Position numbers and translations under genes: made by a program
Notes under the pieces: generated by a model
Database searches by the model: none
Told to the model about the DNA's origin: nothing
Seen by the model: only the letters and a program-made list of their open reading frames with translations
NCBI GenBank assembly: GCA_027036755.1
Contig: JALWDV010000605.1
Span: forward strand, 1-8,928
Direction of reading: 5' to 3'
DNA from: Anaerolineae bacterium
GTDB lineage: Bacteria; Chloroflexota; Anaerolineae; J102
Length of the DNA: 8,928 bases
Part shown: positions 1-5,159 of the stretch, in pieces
Numbering within the stretch: position 1 is the stretch's first letter
Layout of the letters: every line of letters starts with the position of its first letter

Positions 1-84
1 CTCGTGTTCGGGGGAGGGAGTCGTTGGCAAGCAAATTTGTACGGCAAGCCAGCAGCTCCTCCTCCAGCAAGGCGGCGGCCGAAG
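1..84 (+). repeat. dispersed repeat, copy L (inverted partner at 4118-4200)
   Basis: Read on the plus strand, this stretch matches the reverse complement of 4118-4200. The first 20 bases, beginning CTCGTGTTCGGGGGAG, agree with one mismatch. A central 23-base block differs in sequence but has the same length. The block from GCAAGCCAGC (44) through GCAAGGCGGC (about 67-76) agrees again with a few substitutions and one single-base gap. G-rich sequence resembling the same repeat type (GGAGGAGGCCGAGAGGGGG) continues to about 107. No coding sequence is apparent. The copy begins at or before the window edge, so its true left end is not visible. Confidence 0.75.
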
Positions 85-140
85 CGGGAGGAGGCCGAGA
101 GGGGGTGTCGTCAGGCCAAATTTGAAATTGCTGATCAAAT

Positions 141-169
141 TTGCCAATAACGACGTTTTTTGCTAGAAT
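141..169 (+). promoter_or_regulatory. promoter of tRNA-Glu
   Basis: A sigma70-type promoter is visible: -35 TTGCCA at 141-146, a 17-bp spacer, and -10 TAGAAT at 164-169 preceded by TGC, giving an extended -10. The expected start, near 176, lies about 10 nt before the mature tRNA 5' end at 186. Two copies of the palindrome CAAATTTG (117-124 and 136-143), with starts 19 bp apart, lie just upstream, and the second overlaps the -35 box. A third copy lies at 32-39 inside repeat L. Confidence 0.65.
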
Positions 170-185
170 GACTGCTGTTGAACGG

Positions 186-261
186 GCCCCCATCGTCTAG
201 GGGACTAGGATGTCAGCCTTTCAAGCTGAAGACAGGGGTTCGAATCCCCTTGGGGGCGCCA
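186..261 (+). tRNA. tRNA-Glu (anticodon UUC)
   Basis: A complete cloverleaf can be drawn. The acceptor stem GCCCCCA (186-192) pairs with TGGGGGC (251-257). The anticodon stem TCAGC/GCTGA encloses the loop CTTTCAA, which gives anticodon TTC. The T arm AGGGG-TTCGAAT-CCCCT (234-250) is intact. Discriminator G258 is followed by an encoded CCA at 259-261. The D-arm sequence TCGTCTAGGGGACTAGGA is typical of tRNA-Glu. The gene charges glutamate for GAA/GAG codons and, where the C5 tetrapyrrole route is used, also supplies glutamyl-tRNA to it. It stands alone between its own promoter and terminator. Confidence 0.97.
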
Positions 262-262
262 C

Positions 263-293
263 AGGCCTTGGTCATCGACCAGGGCCTTTTTTT
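263..293 (+). terminator. intrinsic terminator of tRNA-Glu
   Basis: An 11-bp stem with one G-T pair (AGGCCTTGGTC at 263-273 with GACCAGGGCCT at 277-287) closes a 3-nt loop (ATC) and is followed directly by a run of T residues (288-293). It starts 2 nt after the encoded CCA, as expected for a single-gene tRNA transcript. Confidence 0.9.
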
Positions 294-302
294 GTGGTGC
301 AG

Positions 303-494
303 ATACAGGCCGCGGCGAGAAAACGTCCCACGAAGCAATGTTGGCCTTTTGCGCCAACCCGCGTCATGCGTGAAACCCTTCGGCTTCGCTCAGGGCAAGC
401 TGTCAAACGTCAGGCGGCTACCGCCAAAGACGCGTCCTGCAATGAGACATGACATCGTTACAACAGGATGACGTTTGACGCTTGACGTTTTACG
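303..494 (+). repeat. dispersed structured repeat, copy 1 (with 25-nt nested insertion)
   Basis: This is a direct repeat of 2418-2581, aligned from ATACAGGCC to the common end CTTGACGTTTTACG. It contains a hairpin, GTTGGC-(7)-GCCAAC (340-358), whose arms are identical in both copies while the loop sequence differs. Its right end carries heptamer-like units (TTTGACG, CTTGACG, TTTTACG) that are complementary to the GTCAAACGTCA stretch at 402-412. Relative to copy 2 it holds an extra 25 nt at 377-401, beginning CCTTCGGCTTCGCTCAGG. No protein gene is convincing here. Confidence 0.85.
377..401 (+). repeat. 25-nt nested insertion within repeat copy 1
   Basis: Copy 2 of the repeat reads GTAAAAC directly into GTCAAACGTCAGG. 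Copy 1 has 25 extra bases at exactly that point, starting CCTTCGGCTTCGCTCAGG and ending GCAAGCT. From memory, sequences of the form CCTTCG(n)CGCTCAGGGCA are a widespread short interspersed repeat in environmental bacterial genomes. That family assignment is recall and has not been tested. Confidence 0.6.
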
Positions 495-565
495 ACACCC
501 GCGCGTCGCCTATCGATGCCCCCAACGCGTGCGGCGTCACATGCAAGCTGGATAACTCCCCGCCA

Positions 566-892
566 TCACCGATAAAATCTCACATCCGCCTTCTCCAGGG
601 TGGCCAGACCTTCAGAGATCTCTTCTTCCACCGAAGCCAGATACGCTTCCAATCGATCGCGCGTATCGACGATCTCGACCACCACGGGTAGATCGCTGGA
701 TAACCGCAAAATGCGCGAGGTGTGAATGCGGCTCTTCCTGCCAAAGCCCATGAGCCCGCGCAAAACCGTAGCGCCGGCCAATTGCTGGCGTTTGGCCTCT
801 TCCACCAGCCATTCGTAGAGGGGGCGGCCATGAGCCCTGTCGCTTTCGCCGATGAAAATCCGCAGCAGGCAACCGTTTTTTTCGAATTCCAT
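566..892 (-). CDS. DUF190 family protein, CrcB-associated
   Basis: The 108-residue product matches the DUF190 pattern throughout: IGESDR (14-19), PLYEWLVEEAK (24-34), LAGATVLRGLMGFG (38-51) and LSSDLPVVVEIVD (64-76), with a helical Glu-rich C-terminus. DUF190 proteins have a PII-like ferredoxin fold and are often encoded next to crcB, so a cytosolic role connected with fluoride or its channel is inferred; the biochemical function is unknown. A TTG at 901 overlaps the crcB stop, but the ATG at 892 is preferred because GGGAG (902-906) sits 9 nt upstream of it and would abut the TTG. The gap to the crcB stop is only 5 nt, so the two genes are probably cotranscribed. No T-rich terminator hairpin follows the stop. 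Confidence 0.88.
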   Translation of the reverse strand: MEFEKNGCLLRIFIGESDRAHGRPLYEWLVEEAKRQQLAGATVLRGLMGFGRKSRIHTSRILRLSSDLPVVVEIVDTRDRLEAYLASVEEEISEGLATLEKADVRFYR

Positions 893-897
893 GCGTA

Positions 898-1281
898 TCA
901 ACTCCCGATGGCGAAGGCCAGGGATTGGCCCAACCAGACGGCTCCCAGGCCAAAAAGGACGTTGGTGGCGATATTCATCAGTGCAGGCAGCGTAGCGCCA
1001 TCAGCGAACATGTTGAAAGTCTCGTTGCTAAAGGTGGAAAAAGTGGTGAACGCCCCCAGAAAGCCGATGAAGATCAGCAATCGCACTTCGGGGCTAAAGA
1101 CATTGTGGATGAAAGCGTATCGCACCAGAAAACCGAGCAGAAAGCTGCCGATGAGATTGACGGCCAATGTGCCGTAGGGGAAATGAACGGAACGGCTGAG
1201 ATCTTGCACCCAGCCAGCGACATAATAGCGGGAAATGGCTCCCAAAAAGCCTCCCGCGCCGATGATGAGTATGCGCGTCAC
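898..1281 (-). CDS. crcB: fluoride ion channel CrcB/Fluc
   Basis: The product is a 127-residue membrane protein, the usual Fluc length, with four hydrophobic segments. Family motifs are all present: GGFLGAISRYYV (10-21), PYGTLAVNLIGSFLLGF (35-51, with the conserved Asn42) and GFLGAFTTFSTFSNE (73-87, containing the Phe box at F81 and F84). Fluc channels work as antiparallel dimers that let fluoride leave the cytoplasm. The open frame extends upstream to 1353, but GTG at 1281 is chosen because the protein then begins MTRILIIGAGGFLGA as in the family, and GGAG lies 5 nt before it. It is followed by the DUF190 gene. The leader from the predicted promoter is under 40 nt, and I see no fluoride riboswitch in it. 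Confidence 0.93.
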   Translation of the reverse strand: MTRILIIGAGGFLGAISRYYVAGWVQDLSRSVHFPYGTLAVNLIGSFLLGFLVRYAFIHNVFSPEVRLLIFIGFLGAFTTFSTFSNETFNMFADGATLPALMNIATNVLFGLGAVWLGQSLAFAIGS

Positions 1282-1324
1282 GATTGCTCCAAAGGATGAA
1301 AGTTCGCCGGAGGCCGGCCTCTCC

Positions 1325-1353
1325 ATCATAGCCAATCGCCCGCAAAACGCCAA
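1325..1353 (-). promoter_or_regulatory. candidate promoter of crcB-DUF190
   Basis: On the minus strand, TTGGCG (1348-1353) and TATGAT (1325-1330) are separated by 17 bp, a good sigma70-type match. The predicted start would fall near 1318, inside a perfect 12-bp palindrome, GAGGCCGGCCTC (1310-1321). That palindrome could be an operator or simply GC-rich chance. The promoter lies back to back with the candidate pgl promoter at 1373-1401. Confidence 0.5.
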
Positions 1354-1372
1354 ACTCGCGCCGCGGTTTCAC

Positions 1373-1401
1373 TTGTCCCATTCCCCATTCCGGGCTACAA
1401 T
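1373..1401 (+). promoter_or_regulatory. candidate promoter of pgl, interrupted from its gene by an inserted element
   Basis: TTGTCC (1373-1378), a 17-bp spacer and TACAAT (1396-1401) form a plausible sigma70-type promoter. The -10 box overlaps the left 8-bp target duplication (1399-1406) of the element at 1407-1560. Transcription would therefore start at about the first base of the element and include all of it in the pgl leader. If the element and one duplication copy are removed, the -10 box is followed by CAGATC and then the pgl ATG. Confidence 0.5.
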
Positions 1402-1406
1402 CAGAT

Positions 1407-1560
1407 GTAACTGCTAACGTACTCGAATTTAAGCCTCAAAAAGCCACGAAGGCTCGAAGTTTTTCGAAGACACGAAGGGAAAAGTAAAGAAAAACACTTC
1501 GCGCCTTCATCTTCTTCGTGTCTTCGTGGCAAAAAATGGTGATGAGACTTTGGTAGTTGC
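1407..1560. mobile_element. miniature inverted-repeat element A (IS66-like ends, non-autonomous)
   Basis: This 154-bp element encodes no protein. It begins GTAACTGCTAACGTACTC and ends GAGACTTTGGTAGTTGC, a degenerate terminal inverted repeat. The 8-bp sequence AATCAGAT occurs directly outside both ends (1399-1406 and 1561-1568), which is the signature of a target-site duplication. The interior folds back: GCCACGAAG (1443-1451) and GAAGACACGAAG (1466-1477) can each pair with overlapping parts of CTTCTTCGTGTCTTCGTGGC (1511-1530). It shares end sequence, layout and the GCCACGAAG core with element B at 7280-7422. Ends starting GTAA and 8-bp duplications are known traits of the IS66 family; assignment to that family is inferred. 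Confidence 0.72.
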
Positions 1561-1569
1561 AATCAGATC

Positions 1570-2355
1570 ATGAATCACGTCCCGTACGAAATCCACGAAC
1601 CCGATATCCTGCCGTTGCGCGCGGCGGAGCTGCTGGCCCGCATTGCCGCCGATGCCGTGGATGACCGCGGCGAGGCCCACATAGCGCTCTCGGGAGGCTC
1701 GACCCCGCGGCCCCTGTTCAGGCTGCTGGCCACGCCCGAATGGCAGGCGCGCATCCCCTGGCCCCATGTCCACATCTGGTGGGTGGATGAGCGTTGCGTG
1801 CCCCCGGAAGACCCCAACAGCAACTACGGCGTGGCCCACGCCCTGCTGCTCCGGCATCTGCCGGTGGCGATCACGCATCGCATCCGCGGCGAAGAAACGC
1901 CCTGGCAGGCGGCTTATCTGTATGAGCAGGAGCTGGCGGCGGGATTCAATCTCTGGGCCGGAGCCTGGCCCCGCTTCGATCTCATCCTGCTGGGCATGGG
2001 AACGGACGGCCACACCGCATCCCTGTTTCCGGGCACATCGGCGCTGACCGAACAGACGCATCGGGTGACGGTGGGACACGCGCCCGCGCCGCCCCATCAG
2101 CGCGTCACCCTCACGCTGCCCGTGCTGAATCACGCCGCGCATGTCATCTTTCTGGTGGAGGGTCAGCAAAAAGGCCCGGCGCTGACGACCATCTTCCACG
2201 CGGATGGCGGCGATCCGCCCCTGCCCGCCTCGTTGGTGCAGCCCGAGACAGGCTGTCTGCTGTGGCTGCTGGATAACGCCGCCGGAAGGGCAGCGGGCCT
2301 GGGCCTGCTGCAAGATTGCCAGCCGGGCCGCCATGACCAACGTCCGCAAGGATAG
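1570..2355 (+). CDS. pgl: 6-phosphogluconolactonase
   Basis: The enzyme hydrolyses 6-phosphoglucono-1,5-lactone to 6-phosphogluconate, the second step of the oxidative pentose phosphate pathway, in the cytosol. The 261-residue product shows the Pgl/SOL-family (NagB-like fold) motifs: ALSGGSTPRPLF (39-50), VDERCVPPEDPNSNYG (72-87) and LILLGMGTDGHTASLFPGT (138-156) with the active-site His148. It is slightly longer than the usual 225-250 residues; the last 20 or so residues (LLQDCQPGRHDQRPQG) look unlike the family and may be a degenerate extension. No Shine-Dalgarno sequence precedes the ATG. The ATG follows the right target duplication of element A by one base, so the gene has lost its original upstream context. 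tal and a zwf remnant lie downstream. Confidence 0.93.
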   Translation: MNHVPYEIHEPDILPLRAAELLARIAADAVDDRGEAHIALSGGSTPRPLFRLLATPEWQARIPWPHVHIWWVDERCVPPEDPNSNYGVAHALLLRHLPVAITHRIRGEETPWQAAYLYEQELAAGFNLWAGAWPRFDLILLGMGTDGHTASLFPGTSALTEQTHRVTVGHAPAPPHQRVTLTLPVLNHAAHVIFLVEGQQKGPALTTIFHADGGDPPLPASLVQPETGCLLWLLDNAAGRAAGLGLLQDCQPGRHDQRPQG

Positions 2356-2417
2356 CCAAAACGCCCATCCCGACATCAAAACAATAGCGACGACAAAAGA
2401 AAAACGCAAAAGTAACC

Positions 2418-2581
2418 ATACAGGCCACCGCGAAAAACGCCTGACGAAGCAACGTTGGCCATTTATGCCAACCAGCGTCATGCGTAAAACGTCAAACGTC
2501 AGGCTGTTATCGCCAAAGATGTGTCCTGCAATGAGCTAACATCGTTACAGCAGGGTGACGTTTGACGCTTGACGTTTTACG
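2418..2581 (+). repeat. dispersed structured repeat, copy 2
   Basis: This is the direct repeat of 303-494, without the 25-nt insertion. It contains GTTGGC-(7)-GCCAAC (2454-2472). It also contains an inverted pair: CGTAAAACGTCAAACGTCA (2483-2501) is complementary to TGACGTTTGACG...TTTTACG (2556-2581), where the right arm carries one extra heptamer, CTTGACG. Between the arms CCTGC (2525-2529) faces GCAGG (2550-2554), which extends the fold. It fills much of the 319-bp gap between pgl and tal and has no coding content. Confidence 0.85.
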
Positions 2582-2614
2582 GTCTTGGCATGTCGCCTGT
2601 TGGCGGCTCTAACT

Positions 2615-2643
2615 TTCAAGGTTTGCCATGTGAGCTGTATAGT
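2615..2643 (+). promoter_or_regulatory. weak candidate promoter of tal
   Basis: TATAGT (2638-2643) is a fair -10 box, with TTCAAG (2615-2620) 17 bp upstream as a poor -35. A start near 2650 would give a leader of about 25 nt carrying the tal ribosome binding site GGAG (2662-2665). Transcription could equally come through from pgl. Confidence 0.3.
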
Positions 2644-2674
2644 CACACGCAAAAATCATCTGGAGAAAAACCCC

Positions 2675-3769
2675 ATGAGCAAATTGCATCAACTCTACAC
2701 CGATTTCGGACAATCCGTCTGGCTGGATTTCATCAGCCGCGACATCATCGCCTCGGGCAAATTCGCCGAATTGATGGACCTGGGCATCCGCGGCGTCACC
2801 TCCAACCCGTCCATATTCAACAAAGCCATCAGCGGCAGCTCGCTTTATGACAAGGAGATTGCGCAACTGGCCCGGCAGGGCGCGGACGCCTTCGCCATCT
2901 ACGACGCGCTCTCTCGGGCCGACATCACCACCGCGGCCGACGCCCTGAGAGACCTCTACGCAGAAAGCGACCGCGGGGATGGCTATGTCAGCATCGAGGT
3001 CAATCCCGAGCTGGCCTACGACACCGAAGGCACGGTGCAGGAGGCCCGGCGTCTGTGGCGGACCATCGACCGCCCCAACCTGATGATCAAGATCCCGGCC
3101 ACCGATGAGGGCATTCCCGCCATCCGCCAGCTCATCTCCGAAGGCGTCAACGTCAACGCCACCCTCATGTTCTCGCTGGCCGATTACGAGGCCGTGGCCT
3201 TCGCCTACATCGAGGGCCTGGAGCTGCGAGCCGCGGCGGGCGAGGATGTGAGCCATGTCGCCTCGGTCGCGTCCTTCTTCGTCAGTCGCATCGACACCCA
3301 GGTGGATAAAGCCCTGGCCGCGGTTGGCGAGACCGCATTGCAGGGCAAGATCGCCATCGCCAACGCAAAACTGGCCTACGCCCGCTTCCAGGAGGTCTTT
3401 GCCGGCCAGCGCTGGCAGGCCCTGGCGGATAAGGGCGCGCAGGTGCAGCGCCCCTTGTGGGCCAGCACCAGCACCAAGAATCCCGCTTACTTCGATATGC
3501 TTTATGTCGAGAACCTCATCGGACCGCACACCGTGAACACCCTGCCCCTGAAAACCATCGAGGCCGCGCTGGATCACGCCAGGCTGGCCCGCACGGTGGA
3601 TGGGGATGTGGAAGAAGCACGGGCGCAGATCGCCGCGCTGGCCCGGCTGGGGATCGATTTCGAGAAGATCACGGCGGATCTGCAAACCGCGGGCGTCAAA
3701 GCCTTTGCCGATGACTTCCACAAATTGTTGGACGCCATCCAACAACGGGTGCAAACCATCGCCCCCTGA
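2675..3769 (+). CDS. tal: transaldolase
   Basis: Transaldolase transfers the dihydroxyacetone unit from sedoheptulose 7-phosphate to glyceraldehyde 3-phosphate through a Schiff base, linking the pentose phosphate pathway to glycolysis. The 364-residue product belongs to the longer bacterial subfamily of about 360-380 residues that begins MSKLHQLY. It shows signature 1, GIRGVTSNPSIFNKAI (37-52), and signature 2, NLMIKIPATDEG (135-146), with the Schiff-base lysine at K139. NVNATLMFS and ASTSTKNP further along are also family-typical. The frame is open further upstream, but ATG 2675 is chosen because GGAG (2662-2665) lies 9 nt before it and homology begins there. zwf starts 11 nt after the stop, so the two were probably cotranscribed. 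Confidence 0.96.
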   Translation: MSKLHQLYTDFGQSVWLDFISRDIIASGKFAELMDLGIRGVTSNPSIFNKAISGSSLYDKEIAQLARQGADAFAIYDALSRADITTAADALRDLYAESDRGDGYVSIEVNPELAYDTEGTVQEARRLWRTIDRPNLMIKIPATDEGIPAIRQLISEGVNVNATLMFSLADYEAVAFAYIEGLELRAAAGEDVSHVASVASFFVSRIDTQVDKALAAVGETALQGKIAIANAKLAYARFQEVFAGQRWQALADKGAQVQRPLWASTSTKNPAYFDMLYVENLIGPHTVNTLPLKTIEAALDHARLARTVDGDVEEARAQIAALARLGIDFEKITADLQTAGVKAFADDFHKLLDAIQQRVQTIAP

Positions 3770-3780
3770 GCCGGTGAATC

Positions 3781-4113
3781 ATGTCCAAACAACAGCCGCA
3801 TGACCTGGCGGCCATCCACCAGGCCCCGCCCTTCAGCATCGTCATCTTCGGCGCGTCGGGCGATCTCTCCTATCGCAAGCTGGCCCCCTCGCTTTTCGCG
3901 CTGTTTTGCAACGATCTGCTTCCCGAACAATTCGTTATCCTGGGCGCGGCCCGTCACGACTATGACGAAGAGACATTTCGGGCCCGCATCCGCAAGGGCG
4001 TCGAAGAGCACGGGCGCATCAAAATCTCGGATTGCGGGAAGTGGGAGCAATTCGCATCCCACCTCTTTTATCAGCGGCTGCACTACGACGCGCGGGACGA
4101 CTTCCGCGCCTGA
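3781..4113 (+). pseudogene. zwf: glucose-6-phosphate dehydrogenase, 5' fragment (frameshifted and truncated)
   Basis: The 110 residues match the N-terminal NADP-binding part of glucose-6-phosphate dehydrogenase: FSIVIFGASGDLSYRKLAPSLF (18-39) holds the family's GASGDL fingerprint and RKL motif. The full enzyme is about 500 residues, so the rest of the Rossmann domain and the whole catalytic domain, including the substrate-binding RIDHYLGK region, are missing. The frame stops at TGA 4111-4113 right after DDFRA. In the frame reached by re-reading base 4110, the sequence continues LKERL, which is what family members usually have there, so a single-base deletion seems to have occurred. Within about 10 nt the sequence then becomes repeat copy R. 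A functional zwf, if present, must be elsewhere. Confidence 0.85.
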
Positions 4114-4117
4114 AAGA

Positions 4118-4200
4118 GCGACTGCCGCCTTGCAGGGGGAGGAGCCCGCTGGCTTGCAAATCTGTCGGGCAGATGGTCATCTCTCTCCCCCGAACACGAG
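4118..4200 (-). repeat. dispersed repeat, copy R (inverted partner of 1-84)
   Basis: The reverse complement of this stretch aligns with 1-84 at the same internal spacing: a near-identical 20-base end (4181-4200), a non-matching 23-base centre, and a second near-matching block (4118-4157). The centre contains the small hairpin ATCTG-TCGGG-CAGAT (4160-4174). Its inner boundary coincides with the point where zwf homology ends. Beyond it lie two G runs (4214-4219 and 4221-4227), which are error-prone in sequencing and could form G-rich structure. Confidence 0.75.
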
Positions 4201-4234
4201 CGCGGCGAGTATCGGGGGGCGGGGGGGCCATACG

Positions 4235-4270
4235 AACAAAGCGCGGCCATCGAGGTCGCGCTTTGTTTTT
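4235..4270 (+). terminator. hairpin terminator after the pgl-tal-zwf region
   Basis: A 14-bp stem (AACAAAGCGCGGCC at 4235-4248 with GGTCGCGCTTTGTT at 4254-4267, one G-T pair) closes a 5-nt loop. T residues run from 4266 to 4270, giving a plus-strand intrinsic terminator. It lies 20 bp beyond the stop of the convergent aldolase gene, where the minus-strand T-tract is weak, so it may stop that transcript less efficiently. Confidence 0.8.
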
Positions 4271-4289
4271 GGGGATGCGGTGCAGCCGC

Positions 4290-5063
4290 TTACGTCTTTT
4301 TGTGCGAGAAGGCGCAGACGTTGCATGAATCGCACAGGTCTTTGGCCTGGGCCGCGGGGAGTGCGCCGCTGGCCTCGCGGCGGGCCACCAGCTTGGCCAC
4401 CTCCTCGGGCGGCATGGGGTTCAAGCGGTTTAGCTCGGCCAGGGTCTTGGTGATGATCGCGGTGTGCTCCACCTTTTCCAACTTGAGATAAGCGTCCCAG
4501 GGCGTATCCCCCACAGTGACGCTGCCATGCCGTTGCAGGATGAGCGCGTCGTAATGCTCGATGACGCCGGCGATAACCTCCGCTCCCTCGATGGAGGAGG
4601 GAGTGGCGTAGCGAGTTGTGGGAATCAACCCCATGGTGGCCACCACCTCGGGCAGGATGCACTTGGCCAACGAAACGCCCGCGATGGAAAGAGCCACAGC
4701 CATGGGCGGGTGCGCATGAACCACGCTGACCACGTCCGGGCGGCGGCGGTAGACTTCGAGATGGAGCAAAATCTCGCTGGAGGGGCGCAGATTGCGATTA
4801 TCGCCATAGAGCGGTCCGATCACATTGGCGTCCCAGTCGATAATCACCAGTTGCTCCGGTTTCAGAAAGCCCTTGGAAAATCCGCTGGGCGTCACCAGAA
4901 AGCGATCATCGCCCAGGCGCACGCTGACGTTGCCATCGCCCGCTGCGATGTAGTCCTTTTCCCACATCAATCTGCAAACTGTGATGATTTCCTGCCGCCA
5001 TTCCCGCTCGGTGCGGCGCAGCGGCGTCTTATCGGATTTTCCGGTGTAGGGAGCGTAGGTCAT
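4290..5063 (-). CDS. class II aldolase/adducin family protein
   Basis: The 257-residue product has the fold of zinc-dependent L-fuculose-1-phosphate aldolase and L-ribulose-5-phosphate 4-epimerase. Visible motifs are GNVSVR (44-49), TPSG (58-61) for phosphate binding, Glu97 in SSEILLHLEVY as the likely acid/base, and the zinc ligands His116 and His118 (HAHP) and His179 (LQRHG). The full metal site argues for an active enzyme, but the substrate cannot be assigned from sequence or neighbours. The C-terminus carries an unusual CDSCNVC segment (Cys244, 247, 250). No clear Shine-Dalgarno sequence precedes the ATG. A terminator (5091-5134) separates it from the upstream gene, so it should have its own promoter, which I cannot locate confidently. 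Confidence 0.88.
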   Translation of the reverse strand: MTYAPYTGKSDKTPLRRTEREWRQEIITVCRLMWEKDYIAAGDGNVSVRLGDDRFLVTPSGFSKGFLKPEQLVIIDWDANVIGPLYGDNRNLRPSSEILLHLEVYRRRPDVVSVVHAHPPMAVALSIAGVSLAKCILPEVVATMGLIPTTRYATPSSIEGAEVIAGVIEHYDALILQRHGSVTVGDTPWDAYLKLEKVEHTAIITKTLAELNRLNPMPPEEVAKLVARREASGALPAAQAKDLCDSCNVCAFSHKKT

Positions 5064-5090
5064 TGCTGGAGCTTCGAAAATGGGAGGTGG

Positions 5091-5134
5091 AATAAAAAGA
5101 AGAAGTGGGGGCGACGAACGTACGACGCCCCCAC
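5091..5134 (-). terminator. intrinsic terminator of the secreted multidomain protein gene
   Basis: Reading the minus strand, GTGGGGGCG (5126-5134) pairs perfectly over 9 bp with CGCCCCCAC (5105-5113) around a 12-nt loop. The T-rich tract TTCTTCTTTTTATT follows (5091-5104). It lies 25 bp after the stop of the 5160-7010 gene. Confidence 0.82.
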
Positions 5135-5159
5135 CGGTCTGGAGAAAGAAAGCGCGGGG

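Noticed and set aside
178..471. Small open frames over the tRNA region
   Set aside because: They read through tRNA-Glu, its terminator and the structured repeat. The peptide pattern is simply translated tRNA sequence.
303..494. Heptamer repeats considered as a CRISPR array or an origin iteron cluster
   Set aside because: There are only a few short units without uniform spacers, and no replication gene or cas gene is nearby. The same block recurs as a dispersed repeat.
1282..1400. Possible fluoride riboswitch upstream of crcB
   Set aside because: The predicted leader is under 40 nt and I could not find the conserved riboswitch pseudoknot elements in the minus-strand sequence. A covariance-model search would settle it.
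1407..1560. Element A interior considered as an intrinsic terminator
   Set aside because: The fold is followed by an A-rich tract (AAAAAA at 1531-1536) on the plus strand and has no T-tract at the right place on either strand.
1507..2481. A 324-codon open frame on the minus strand
   Set aside because: It lies opposite pgl and runs into mobile element A and repeat copy 2. The pgl motifs on the plus strand are decisive.
2609..3754. A 381-codon open frame on the minus strand
   Set aside because: It mirrors tal, which has both transaldolase signatures and a ribosome binding site on the plus strand. The antisense translation is compositionally odd and unrecognisable.
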